DNA from: Methanosphaera sp. rholeuAM74
GTDB taxonomy: Archaea; Methanobacteriota; Methanobacteria; Methanobacteriales; Methanobacteriaceae
Length of the DNA: 7,429 nt
Direction of reading: 5' to 3'
Assembly (NCBI GenBank): GCA_003266075.1
Contig: MUZZ01000058.1
Span: 1-7,429 of the forward strand
Position numbers and translations under genes: made by a program. The notes under the pieces are model-generated. The model searched no databases, was not told the origin of the DNA, and saw only the letters and a list, made by a program, of their open reading frames with translations. Shown here in pieces: positions 1 to 6,763 of the stretch (its first letter is position 1; every line of letters starts with the position of its first letter).

Positions 1-9
1 GATAAGTCT

Positions 10-48
10 TATATAAAATAAGATAAATATATAAATCCATAGTATAAA
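10..48 (+). promoter_or_regulatory. Candidate archaeal promoter with repeated TATA boxes upstream of the SDR epimerase gene
   Basis: TATATAAA occurs twice, at 10-17 and 28-35, and a third TATAAA lies at 43-48. The box at 28-35 is the best placed: an archaeal start site about 25 bases downstream would fall near 53-60, giving a leader of about 30-40 bases that contains the GAGGAG ribosome site at 79-84. The block TATAAATCcATag (30-42) is followed directly by TATAAATCtATga (43-55), an imperfect 13-bp tandem repeat. The region is AT-rich, so some TATA matches are expected by chance. Which box is used is inference. Confidence 0.55.
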
Positions 49-62
49 TCTATGATAGATTT
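46..62. repeat. Perfect 8-bp inverted repeat near the predicted transcription start
   Basis: AAATCTAT (46-53) and ATAGATTT (55-62) are exact reverse complements around a single G at 54. The element lies just downstream of the candidate TATA boxes and would cover the predicted start site of the first gene, a typical place for a repressor operator in archaea. It could also be a chance palindrome in AT-rich DNA. No regulator gene is present in the window. Confidence 0.45.
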
Positions 63-90
63 GAATTTATGATTATTCGAGGAGTTTTTT

Positions 91-1089
91 ATGATTGATG
101 TTGCAAGTGCTTATGAGGGAGAGACTATTTTAATTACTGGTGGTGCTGGTTGTGTTGGTAGTAATTTAACTAGGAAGCTTGCCAGTTTTAATCCTGAGAA
201 GATTATTGTGCTTGATGATTTGTCTTCGGCTTATTCTTGGAATATTGCTGGAGATGATTGTGTCGAGTTTGTTAGGGGAGACATCTGTGATGATGAGATT
301 CTTAAATGGGTTTTTAAGAGTAAGCCTGATTATGTCTTCCATTTAGCTGCTCATTTTGCTAACCAGAACTCTGTGGATAAGCCTGAAAAGGATTTGCGTA
401 CTAATGGTTTAGGTATTCTTAAGGTATTGGAGTATGCCCAGCTTGTTGGTGTTAAACGTTTCGTGTATTCTAGTAGTGGCTGTGGTGTGTATGGATTGGA
501 TTCCAAGATGCCTTTTGAGGAGCATGATATTAGTATTAGTTTACATACTCCGTATCAGGTGACTAAGTTGCTTGGTGAGTTGTACACTAATTATTATCAT
601 AACCTTTATGATTTGCCTATTGTTAATGCCCGTTTCTTTAACGTTTTTGGTCCTGGTGAGGTTCCTGGCAGGTATCGGAATGTTATTCCGAACTTCATGT
701 ATTGGGCTATGAATGGTGAGGCTCTTCCTATTACTGGTGATGGTAGTGAGACTCGTGATTGGACTTATATTGATGATATCCTACAGGGTCTTACTCGTAT
801 GGGTGTTGTTGAAGATGCCATTGGTGAGTCTATTAACTTGGGTTCTGGTAGGGATCATCGTGTTATTGACATGGCTAATAAGGTTAACGAGTTATGTGGT
901 AATGAGGGTGGCATAAATTATACTCAGCGTCGTGATTGGGATGCTAAGACTAAGCTCTTGTCTTCTATCGATAAGGCTAAGAGGATTTTGGATTATAAGC
1001 CTAGGTGTTCCTTTTATGATGGCTTGGAAAGTACTCATGACTGGTTTGTGGATAACTGGGATTTGATTGTGCGTAGTGCTGAGTTCTAG
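91..1089 (+). CDS. NAD-dependent nucleotide-sugar epimerase/dehydratase (extended SDR, GalE/RmlB-like)
   Basis: A 332-residue protein of the extended short-chain dehydrogenase/reductase family, the usual length for UDP-sugar 4-epimerases and dTDP-sugar dehydratases. Visible motifs: the NAD-binding glycine loop TGGAGCVG at 16-23 (G17, G20, G23), acidic D42-D43 at the end of beta-2 (favours NAD over NADP), GD at 63-64, HLAA at 84-87, the SSS of the active site at 127-129, the catalytic pair Y155/K159 (YQVTK), RFFNVFGPG at 181-189, and RDWTYIDD at 222-229. It acts in the cytosol on a nucleotide-activated sugar. Sequence alone does not separate 4-epimerase from 4,6-dehydratase; the alanine-rich loop and missing obvious dehydratase DE pair make an epimerase more likely. 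The ATG at 91 has a GAGGAG ribosome site at 79-84, six bases away. It heads the cluster and probably supplies a donor sugar to the downstream transferases. Arginine codons are CGT and AGG with no AGA, and the coding strand is G/T-rich. Confidence 0.93.
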   Translation: MIDVASAYEGETILITGGAGCVGSNLTRKLASFNPEKIIVLDDLSSAYSWNIAGDDCVEFVRGDICDDEILKWVFKSKPDYVFHLAAHFANQNSVDKPEKDLRTNGLGILKVLEYAQLVGVKRFVYSSSGCGVYGLDSKMPFEEHDISISLHTPYQVTKLLGELYTNYYHNLYDLPIVNARFFNVFGPGEVPGRYRNVIPNFMYWAMNGEALPITGDGSETRDWTYIDDILQGLTRMGVVEDAIGESINLGSGRDHRVIDMANKVNELCGNEGGINYTQRRDWDAKTKLLSSIDKAKRILDYKPRCSFYDGLESTHDWFVDNWDLIVRSAEF

Positions 1090-1104
1090 TATTGTTGATT
1101 GTTT

Positions 1105-1123
1105 GGGGTGGTGATATAAATTG
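1105..1123 (+). promoter_or_regulatory. Strong Shine-Dalgarno site that fixes a TTG start
   Basis: GGGGTGGTGAT at 1105-1115 contains GGTGAT, complementary to the archaeal 16S rRNA 3' end, and sits five bases before TTG at 1121-1123. Downstream the frame gives RILVVQESDW, the expected first beta strand of a GT-B fold, so the TTG is almost certainly the initiation codon. No ATG lies in this frame before that strand. Confidence 0.8.
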
Positions 1124-2347
1124 AGAATTTTGGTTGTGCAGGAGTCTGACTGGATTAATAGGAATCCCCACCAGCAACATCATTTGATGGAATTATTGGG
1201 CTTACGTGGTCATGAAATTAGGGTCATCGACTATGAGATTGACTGGAAGGATGAGGTTAACCCTGAGCATAGGTTTAAGAATCCTCGAAAGGTTTTTAGG
1301 GGTTATAGGAAGGTTTATAATACTGAGAATATCACCGTTGTCAGACCTCCCCTTGTCAAGCTTCCTGTCTTGAATTATCTTTCCATCATGTATTACCATA
1401 AGAAGGAGATTAAAAGACAGATTAAGGAGTTCAAACCCGACATTATTATTGGTTTCGGTATTCTTAATGCAAATATTGCTTCACGTCTTGCTAAAAAGGC
1501 TAACATCCCCTTTGTTTACTATTTCATTGATGTGTTGTATCAACTTATTCCTGAGAGGATTTTCCGTGGCATTGGACGCATGGTTACTAAGAATACTGTT
1601 AAGAGGTCTTCTTATGTTTTGACTATTAATCGTCGATTGAATGAGGTTGCTGTCAACTTGGGTGCTAGTAGTCATAGGTTAGCTATTATTGGTGCCGGTA
1701 TCAACTTGAAGCAGTTTGATTGCGAGAAACATAACGGTCTTAAGGTTAGAAAGCATTATCGTATCAGTCCTAGGGATGTTGTGCTATTCTTTATGGGATT
1801 TCTCTACGACTTTGCTGGGCTTAAGGAGTTAGCTGTAGCCTTGGGTGAAAACAAGAGCAAGTATTCTAATGTTAAACTGTTGATTGTTGGTGATGGTGAC
1901 GCATTTGAGGACTTGAAAGCTATCAGAGAGAAGTATGATTTAGGTGACCAGCTTATCTTGACTGGTAGGCAGAATTATACGTTGATGCCAGAGTTTATTG
2001 CTGCTAGTGATATCTGTATCCTTCCAGCATATAGGGATGAGATTATTATGCAGGATATTGTTCCCATCAAGTTGTATGAGTACATGGCCATGAAAAAACC
2101 CGTTATTGCTACAAGGCTTCCGGGTCTTGTCTCGGAGTTCGGAGAAGATAATGGATTGGTCTATGTGGATGAGGCTAGTGATGTTTTAGGCGTTCTTGGT
2201 GGTAAGATTAAAACCAGGAAGGACATTATTCGTATTGGCTCTTATGGTTATAATTTTGTTAAGGATAATGACTGGCGTATGCTGACTATTAAGTTTGAAA
2301 GTATTCTTGAGGATTTGGTTCTTGATTTACTCATGAAGGAAGTCTAG
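1121..2347 (+). CDS. GT4-type glycosyltransferase (GT-B fold)
   Basis: A 408-residue retaining-type glycosyltransferase of the GT-B, GT4-like class, which transfers a sugar from a nucleotide donor to a growing glycan on the inner face of the membrane. The N-terminal acceptor domain spans about 1-185 and carries NPHQQHH at 15-21 in place of the usual Gly-Gly loop. The C-terminal donor domain spans about 190-390: GAGIN at 191-195, FMGFLYDFAGL at 224-234, IVGDGD at 255-260, LTGRQ at 280-284, then the donor-site motif with D312 and E320 around PIKLYE. The first acidic residue of the EX7E motif is therefore Asp. There is no signal peptide or membrane span. It starts at TTG 1121, 31 bases after the epimerase stop, and shares its G/T-rich codon style, so co-transcription is likely. 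Donor and acceptor sugars cannot be read from sequence. Confidence 0.92.
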   Translation: MRILVVQESDWINRNPHQQHHLMELLGLRGHEIRVIDYEIDWKDEVNPEHRFKNPRKVFRGYRKVYNTENITVVRPPLVKLPVLNYLSIMYYHKKEIKRQIKEFKPDIIIGFGILNANIASRLAKKANIPFVYYFIDVLYQLIPERIFRGIGRMVTKNTVKRSSYVLTINRRLNEVAVNLGASSHRLAIIGAGINLKQFDCEKHNGLKVRKHYRISPRDVVLFFMGFLYDFAGLKELAVALGENKSKYSNVKLLIVGDGDAFEDLKAIREKYDLGDQLILTGRQNYTLMPEFIAASDICILPAYRDEIIMQDIVPIKLYEYMAMKKPVIATRLPGLVSEFGEDNGLVYVDEASDVLGVLGGKIKTRKDIIRIGSYGYNFVKDNDWRMLTIKFESILEDLVLDLLMKEV

Positions 2348-2355
2348 ACCATCCA

Positions 2356-2371
2356 TTTTTTACTATTTTTT
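2356..2371 (+). terminator. Two T6 runs; possible weak archaeal terminator
   Basis: The 35-base gap after the preceding stop codon contains T6 at 2356-2361 and T6 at 2366-2371, with no hairpin. Archaeal RNA polymerase can terminate at T-runs on the non-template strand, so partial termination here is possible. The next gene follows within 12 bases of the last T with no clear TATA box between, so read-through must supply it. Could be chance in T-rich DNA. Confidence 0.3.
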
Positions 2372-2382
2372 GTGTGATTGAG

Positions 2383-3513
2383 ATGAAGATATTGCAGGTA
2401 ATACCCTATTTCACGTTTAGTCGTGGTGGTGATGTGAATGTTTGTTATAATTTGTCAAAGAACCTTACATCGATGGGTCATGAGGTTACGATTCTTACTA
2501 CGACATTCGAGTATGATGAAGAGGACACGGCATCAATTAATAATCTTACAATGTGTCCTGTAGAGTATAAGTTCAATTTTGCGTTGTTTATCTATTCTCC
2601 AGATATGAAGTCATGGCTGGAGGAACATTTGCGTGAGTATGACATTGTACATTTACATGAGCTTAGGTCATACCAGAATAACATCGTCATGGACTATGCT
2701 AGGAAGTATGGCGTCAAGTACGTCCTTCAGCCCCATGCGTCTACGCCAAAACATGTTGATAAACGCTTGTTTAAGGAGGCTTATGATTTTGTCTATGGTA
2801 ACAGGATTATGCGTAATGCTTCATGTGTCATCGCCGTTTCTAGGAGTGAAGAGTACTATGACAGGCTTATGGGTGCAAAAGATGTTGAAGTAGTTTATAA
2901 TGGGATGAATCTTGAGGATTATAGTATTCTACCAGAAATTGGAACTTTTAAAAAGTCTGCCAGTATTACTTCGCCATACATCCTCTATCTTGGTAGAATG
3001 GATAAGCTTAAGGGCATAGACCATCTGATTAAGGCTTTCTCACTTTTTAGTGAATCTTATCCTGACTATAAGCTCGTTATTGCTGGTAAAATATCGGATT
3101 ATAAGAGTGTCTTGAATGATATTATACGAGAAAAGCGTTTGGATGATAAAGTGGTGTTTACCGGCTTTGTCAAAGAGGAGGATAAAATCAGCATCTACCG
3201 TGATGCAGATGTCTTTGTTAACCCAGTCAAGTATATGGGTGGAGTCTCTTTAACTGTGTTTGAATCATTACTGGCACATACCCCAGTAGTGGTTAGCCCA
3301 GAGTCTGGAGAATTGGTCAAAGAAATTGGTGCTGGACGTATAGTGGATTATGGGGATGTTGAAGCCATTAAAGATGCGATTATAGATTGTGTTGAAGATA
3401 AGGCTAAAAACTGTGAAGAGATAAGAAATGCCGAGCAATACATCCAAACTAATCTCTCCTGGCAGGCTGTCACAGAAAGAGTGCTTAAGATATATGAAAG
3501 GGTGATTAGATGA
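2383..3513 (+). CDS. GT4-type glycosyltransferase (GT-B fold)
   Basis: A 376-residue GT4-like glycosyltransferase. I chose ATG 2383 (MKILQVIPYF), which begins at the first beta strand and has GTGAT at 2374-2378 as ribosome site; a GTG at 2374 would add only three residues. The N-terminal domain has the donor-phosphate loop RGG at 14-16, VHLHE with H90/H92, and PHAS with H118. The donor domain has YNGMN at 172-176, YLGRMDKLKG at 202-211, FTGFV near 259-263, and MGGVSLTVFE ending at E294. In this EX7E region the first Glu is replaced by Gly (G286) while E294 is kept, as is R205/K210 for donor phosphates. It is probably active but belongs to a divergent subfamily. It has no membrane segment. It is coupled to the next gene by overlapping stop and start. 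Codons drift towards A-ending forms in the last 200 bases. Confidence 0.92.
   Translation: MKILQVIPYFTFSRGGDVNVCYNLSKNLTSMGHEVTILTTTFEYDEEDTASINNLTMCPVEYKFNFALFIYSPDMKSWLEEHLREYDIVHLHELRSYQNNIVMDYARKYGVKYVLQPHASTPKHVDKRLFKEAYDFVYGNRIMRNASCVIAVSRSEEYYDRLMGAKDVEVVYNGMNLEDYSILPEIGTFKKSASITSPYILYLGRMDKLKGIDHLIKAFSLFSESYPDYKLVIAGKISDYKSVLNDIIREKRLDDKVVFTGFVKEEDKISIYRDADVFVNPVKYMGGVSLTVFESLLAHTPVVVSPESGELVKEIGAGRIVDYGDVEAIKDAIIDCVEDKAKNCEEIRNAEQYIQTNLSWQAVTERVLKIYERVIR
3501..3513 (+). promoter_or_regulatory. Translational coupling: GGTGAT site and ATGA stop-start overlap
   Basis: GGTGAT at 3501-3506 lies inside the end of the upstream gene, three bases before ATG 3510-3512, and the upstream TGA at 3511-3513 overlaps that ATG. 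This arrangement ties translation of the two glycosyltransferases together and fixes the downstream start. Confidence 0.85.
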
Positions 3514-4688
3514 GGCAGTTGCTAGTAGTATGCCATGACGTTCCATCGATGAGTGTAGGAGCTACATTACCATTGTATCATATGATAATCAACTTATCAG
3601 ATAGGTATGATATAACACTAGTATGTTTTGACAGTCACAGACACGACATAAAAAAATTAAGTGATTATTTGAAGGAATATTATACCTTGGATATACCAGA
3701 GTACACGGCAGTTAAGAATCAGTTAGTCTACACCCTAAAGAATATGTTCACACTTGATAATCTTCATACAAGAAGTATCCTGAACTACTACTACCGTGAA
3801 GACATGATGGAACTGATAAATGCTAAAAGCAATGATTGTGATGTCATTGTATCCGATATGCCCATGGCATTCTATGTGAAGGATTCATCCAATAAGAAGG
3901 TTGCATACGTATTTGATGCTGTGGCAGATTATAATCATAGGATGTATGAGAAGTCAGATGCTTTGAAGGATAAATTATACTGGTATTTGAATTATAAAAA
4001 GACTAGCCACTACGAGAAGTGTTATGATAAGTTTGATAGATGTGTGGTTGTAAACAAGAATGATAAGAACCTCCTAAGAAAAAGTGTTAAAGCTCCTATT
4101 AGTGTCATAGCTAATGGTGTGGATACTGATTACTTCAAAAACTTAGAACGTGGCAATAATGGTGTTAAAATAGTTTTTTTAGGTGATATGAGTACTCCAC
4201 CTAACAATGATGCTGTAAGGTACTTCGTTGATGAGATATACCCACTAGTACTTTCTAAAAGTATTATACCATTCTATGTTGTTGGTAGAAAGCCTACAAG
4301 CTATATCAAGGGCTTAGAGAGTGAAGTTATTAGTGTTACTGGTGAGGTGAGTGATGTCAGAGAATACCTTGACCGTGACACAATCTTTGTTACACCGATG
4401 ATTTCCGGTACTGGTATAAAGAATAAGATACTTGAGGCTATGAGTATGCAACTAGCCGTGGTATCCACTTCAAAGGCTATGGATGGTATTTACTGTGAGG
4501 ATGGCTGGGAATGTCTATTGGCTGACAGTCCAGATGCCTTCTGCGATGCTATAATTAAGTTAAGTGAAGATGAAGGTTTAAGAACTTCTTTGGGTGAGCA
4601 TGCCAGGCTGTTTGTGGAAGAGAATCATTCATGGAGTAATTGTGCCTCTAAGTTAGATAGTATATTAAGGCAATTGCTTGGTGATTGA
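3510..4688 (+). CDS. GT4-type glycosyltransferase resembling the PslH/STHLP group of polysaccharide sugar transferases
   Basis: A 392-residue GT-B glycosyltransferase. The C-terminal half resembles the PslH-like and PEP-CTERM/XrtA-associated sugar transferase (STHLP) group: ANGVDTDYF at 201-209, FLGDMSTPPNNDAVRYF at 223-239, VVGRKP at 257-262, VTGEVSDVREYL at 276-287, GTGIKNKILEAM at 300-311, and a terminal R-x-F-V-E-E-x-x-S-W element at 366-375. E309 is the retained second acid of the donor motif; T301 stands where EX7E enzymes have the first Glu, normal for this group. VFDAVADY at 134-141 fits the DxxD acceptor-domain pattern seen there. It starts at ATG 3510, overlapping the previous stop. 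Codon choice differs from the first gene: arginine AGA 7 of 16 against 0 of 16 there, and at least 13 ATA isoleucines. That may mean a separate origin or the compositional drift described in the findings. The substrate is unknown. Confidence 0.9.
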   Translation: MRQLLVVCHDVPSMSVGATLPLYHMIINLSDRYDITLVCFDSHRHDIKKLSDYLKEYYTLDIPEYTAVKNQLVYTLKNMFTLDNLHTRSILNYYYREDMMELINAKSNDCDVIVSDMPMAFYVKDSSNKKVAYVFDAVADYNHRMYEKSDALKDKLYWYLNYKKTSHYEKCYDKFDRCVVVNKNDKNLLRKSVKAPISVIANGVDTDYFKNLERGNNGVKIVFLGDMSTPPNNDAVRYFVDEIYPLVLSKSIIPFYVVGRKPTSYIKGLESEVISVTGEVSDVREYLDRDTIFVTPMISGTGIKNKILEAMSMQLAVVSTSKAMDGIYCEDGWECLLADSPDAFCDAIIKLSEDEGLRTSLGEHARLFVEENHSWSNCASKLDSILRQLLGD

Positions 4689-4821
4689 ATTAAATTTGTC
4701 TGTATGTTAAATCTTTAGCTGTTAGTGTGTTGGTAATTGAATCTTCAATTTAATATAGTATTAACTACATAGATATATAATAGTATTATATTAATTTATT
4801 GGAATTATAGGATTGTGTAGA
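4689..4821 (+). promoter_or_regulatory. Intergenic promoter region of the GT2 gene
   Basis: This 133-base AT-rich gap separates the first four genes from the GT2 gene. TATATAA at 4774-4780 is a good archaeal TATA box; initiation about 25 bases downstream would fall near 4800-4806 and leave a 16-22 base leader before ATG 4822. ATAGTATTA occurs twice, at 4755-4763 and 4780-4788, 25 bp apart and flanking the TATA box. A 7-bp inverted repeat lies upstream at 4735-4750. No hairpin-type terminator or long T-run follows the upstream gene, so read-through may also occur. Confidence 0.55.
4735..4750. repeat. 7-bp inverted repeat upstream of the GT2 promoter
   Basis: AATTGAA (4735-4741) and TTCAATT (4744-4750) are exact reverse complements with TC between. 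It lies 24 bp upstream of the TATA box, where an archaeal activator or repressor could bind. It is also possible by chance in AT-rich DNA, and a 2-base loop makes an RNA hairpin unlikely. Confidence 0.35.
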
Positions 4822-5505
4822 ATGAAGGTGTCTGTTGTTATCCCAGCATTGAACGAGGAGGGCATTGTCGGTAAAACCGTTGAAAGTATTCCATCTGATG
4901 AGATAAGGGATGCTGGCTATGATTTGGAGATTATTGTTGTTAACAATGACTCCACCGATAATACTGCACGTGAAGCTAGTGATGCTGGTGCGACCGTATT
5001 TTTGGAGAAGAATAAGGGCTATGGTAATGCCTATAAGCGTGGGTTTAAGGAAGCATCTGGTGATATTATCATTATGGGAGATGCTGATGGCACTTATCCT
5101 TTGGAGCAGTCAATGGATTTTATCAATTACATAGTCGAGGATGGATGTGACTTCGTTATTGGTTCACGTTTTAAGGGTAGCATCGAGGATGGTGCTATGC
5201 CTGCCCTACACAGGTATATTGGTAATCCTATGCTTACATGGATGTTGAACGTCTTGTTTGGTTCTAGCTACTCTGATACCCATTGTGGTATGAGGGCTTT
5301 TACACGTGAAGCTTTGGATAAGATGACTCTTGTCAGTCCAGGCATGGAGTTTGCCATTGAAATGGTTATTGAGGCTTCAGAGAATAACTTGAATATTAAG
5401 GAGGTTCCAATCCACTACCGTAAGCGTGGTGGTGGTGAGGCTAAGCTCAGCTCTTTTGATGATGGCTGGAGGCATATTAAGTATATGTTGCAGAGAAGGT
5501 TTTGA
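4822..5505 (+). CDS. GT2 glycosyltransferase, dolichol/polyprenyl-phosphate sugar synthase type (DPM/DPG synthase-like)
   Basis: A 227-residue GT-A fold, family 2 glycosyltransferase. These enzymes move a hexose from a nucleotide donor onto dolichyl or another polyprenyl phosphate at the cytosolic membrane face, giving a lipid-linked donor. Motifs: VVIPALNEE at 5-13, VVNNDSTDNT at 39-48 (D43), KGYGNAYKRGF at 65-75, the metal-binding DxD in GDADGTYP (D87, D89), VIGSRFKG at 112-119, DTHCGMRAFTREAL at 152-165, GMEFAIEM at 174-181, EVPIHYRKR at 194-202, and KLSSFDDGWRHI at 208-219. ATG 4822 is preferred to TTG 4813 because it begins at the first core strand; the ribosome site is weak (AGGAT near 4809). 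The protein ends just after the core and lacks the C-terminal membrane helices found in many prokaryotic relatives. It has its own promoter-like region and is followed by T-runs, so it may be a single-gene unit. Mannose or glucose cannot be decided. Confidence 0.93.
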   Translation: MKVSVVIPALNEEGIVGKTVESIPSDEIRDAGYDLEIIVVNNDSTDNTAREASDAGATVFLEKNKGYGNAYKRGFKEASGDIIIMGDADGTYPLEQSMDFINYIVEDGCDFVIGSRFKGSIEDGAMPALHRYIGNPMLTWMLNVLFGSSYSDTHCGMRAFTREALDKMTLVSPGMEFAIEMVIEASENNLNIKEVPIHYRKRGGGEAKLSSFDDGWRHIKYMLQRRF

Positions 5506-5526
5506 TTACCAAGAAGAAGGGGATTG

Positions 5527-5578
5527 TTTTTTTACTAGGACAACTATGTTCTTATTATTTTTTTTTTTAAATATTTTT
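5527..5578 (+). terminator. Archaeal-type T-run terminator cluster
   Basis: Three T-runs follow the GT2 stop codon: T7 at 5527-5533, T11 at 5558-5568 and T5 at 5574-5578. There is no hairpin, as expected for intrinsic termination by archaeal RNA polymerase, which depends on T-rich non-template strand. The tract lies wholly between two genes, supporting a real unit boundary. Confidence 0.6.
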
Positions 5579-5602
5579 ATTTGTCTAGGATGGATGTTTT
5601 TT
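5566..5602 (+). promoter_or_regulatory. Possible promoter and ribosome site of the next GT4 gene
   Basis: TTTAAATA at 5566-5573 could act as a TATA box, with initiation expected near 5592-5600. GGATGGAT at 5588-5595 resembles a ribosome site seven bases before ATG 5603. If that TATA box is used, most of the ribosome site would be lost from the mRNA, so only one of the two may be functional, or transcription reads through from upstream. Low certainty. Confidence 0.3.
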
Positions 5603-6745
5603 ATGAAGATAGCTTTTGTTTATGATTCGGTTTTTCCATGGGTTACTGGTGGTGCTGAGCGTAGGATTTATGAGATTGCTAAGCGTTTGTCTAAGCGTGG
5701 TCATGACGTTCACATGTACTGTCTAGCTTTCTGGCAGAAGAGTGATGAGTTCAGTGACGTTGCTACCGTTGAGTATGATGGTATCATTTATCATGGAGTG
5801 GGGGATGCCGTGGACTTGTATGGTGATGACAATACACGTTCTATTAGGGAGGCTTTATACTTTTCTAGGAAGCTCTTGAGCGTTGATTTTAGTAGTTTTG
5901 ATATTGTTGACTGTCAGGGCTTCCCATACTTCTCCTGTTACTCTTCTAAGATTAAGACTCTGGGTAAAGATACTAAACTAGTGATTACTCTTCATGAGGT
6001 CTGGAATGACTACTGGTATGAGTATATGGGCAGGAAGGGCTTTTTTGGTAAGCTCGTTGAGAGGGGTATTTTCCGTTTGACGGATAATGTTATATGTGTT
6101 TCCCAGCTTACAAAGAATAATATGCTTGTCAACCATAATCCATCTAATTGTGTCATCATACCTAATGGTGTTGATATTGCTGAGGTCACATATCTTGATC
6201 CGAGTGAAACTTTCTGTGATGTCCTTTTTGCGGGTAGGTTGACTGTTGAGAAGCACGTGGATTTACTTGTTAAAGCTGTTAAGAAGGTTGTTAAGGTTAA
6301 ACCGTTTATTAAGTGTCGCATTATTGGTGATGGTCCTATGCGTACTTATCTTGAGCAATTGGTTGGCACGTTCAACTTGGAGGATAACATTGTCTTTGAG
6401 GGATTCTATGATGATCATAAAGAGCTTTATAGGGTTATGAAGAGTTCATTTGTATTTGTTCTTCCATCTATCCGTGAAGGCTTTGGTATTGTTGTTGTTG
6501 AGGCTAATAGTTGTGGTGTTCCTGTGATTACATTGAATAGTCCGTTGAATGCTGCCCAGTACTTGGTTAGTGAGGATACTGGCTGGGTTGTTGAGGATAG
6601 TGTTGACAGTCTTGCATCTACCCTCATTAAATGTTTTGAGGATGGCATTTCCCACCAGATGCGTGATAATTGTAGGCACTTTGCTAGGGGCTTTGACTGG
6701 AATGAGGTTACTCGTTTGACTGAAGAGTTTTATATGAGTCTTTGA
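5603..6745 (+). CDS. GT4-type glycosyltransferase with canonical EX7E motif
   Basis: A 380-residue retaining GT4 enzyme with the most canonical motif set in the window. N-terminal domain: GGAER at 16-20 in the donor-phosphate loop, SKRGHDVHMY at 30-39, ITLHEVW at 128-134 (H131), ICVSQLTKNNM at 164-174. Donor domain: IPNGVDI at 186-192, FAGRLTVEKHVDLLVKA at 209-225 with R212 and K217 for the donor phosphates, IIGDGP at 240-245, FEGF at 265-268, and PSIREGFGIVVVE at 288-300 giving E292 and E300. ATG 5603 is chosen because it begins the first beta strand (MKIAFVYDS). An open frame runs upstream to 5426, but that part overlaps the GT2 gene and translates the T-run as a Phe/Leu stretch, so it is not taken as coding. 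Arginine codons are CGT and AGG with no AGA seen. The sugar added is unknown. Confidence 0.94.
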   Translation: MKIAFVYDSVFPWVTGGAERRIYEIAKRLSKRGHDVHMYCLAFWQKSDEFSDVATVEYDGIIYHGVGDAVDLYGDDNTRSIREALYFSRKLLSVDFSSFDIVDCQGFPYFSCYSSKIKTLGKDTKLVITLHEVWNDYWYEYMGRKGFFGKLVERGIFRLTDNVICVSQLTKNNMLVNHNPSNCVIIPNGVDIAEVTYLDPSETFCDVLFAGRLTVEKHVDLLVKAVKKVVKVKPFIKCRIIGDGPMRTYLEQLVGTFNLEDNIVFEGFYDDHKELYRVMKSSFVFVLPSIREGFGIVVVEANSCGVPVITLNSPLNAAQYLVSEDTGWVVEDSVDSLASTLIKCFEDGISHQMRDNCRHFARGFDWNEVTRLTEEFYMSL

Positions 6746-6763
6746 TGGGGTGTGCATGTTTTT

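Noticed and set aside
4813..4821. TTG start three codons before ATG for the GT2 gene
   Set aside because: It adds only three residues before the conserved first strand, has no better ribosome site, and ATG is more usual.
5426..5602. N-terminal extension of the GT4 gene with a hydrophobic Phe/Leu stretch like a membrane anchor
   Set aside because: It overlaps the GT2 gene in another frame and the hydrophobic run is translation of the T7/T11/T5 tracts. The first beta strand and a ribosome site support ATG 5603.
134..5657. 15-base identical string TTACTGGTGGTGCTG at 134-148 and 5643-5657
   Set aside because: Both copies encode the unrelated but Gly-rich loops TGGAG and TGGAE with the same biased codons; convergence is sufficient and flanks do not match.
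5978..6757. Several open frames on the reverse strand opposite the GT4 gene
   Set aside because: They overlap a well-supported gene, have no recognisable motif and no ribosome site of note; they arise from the skewed codon use.
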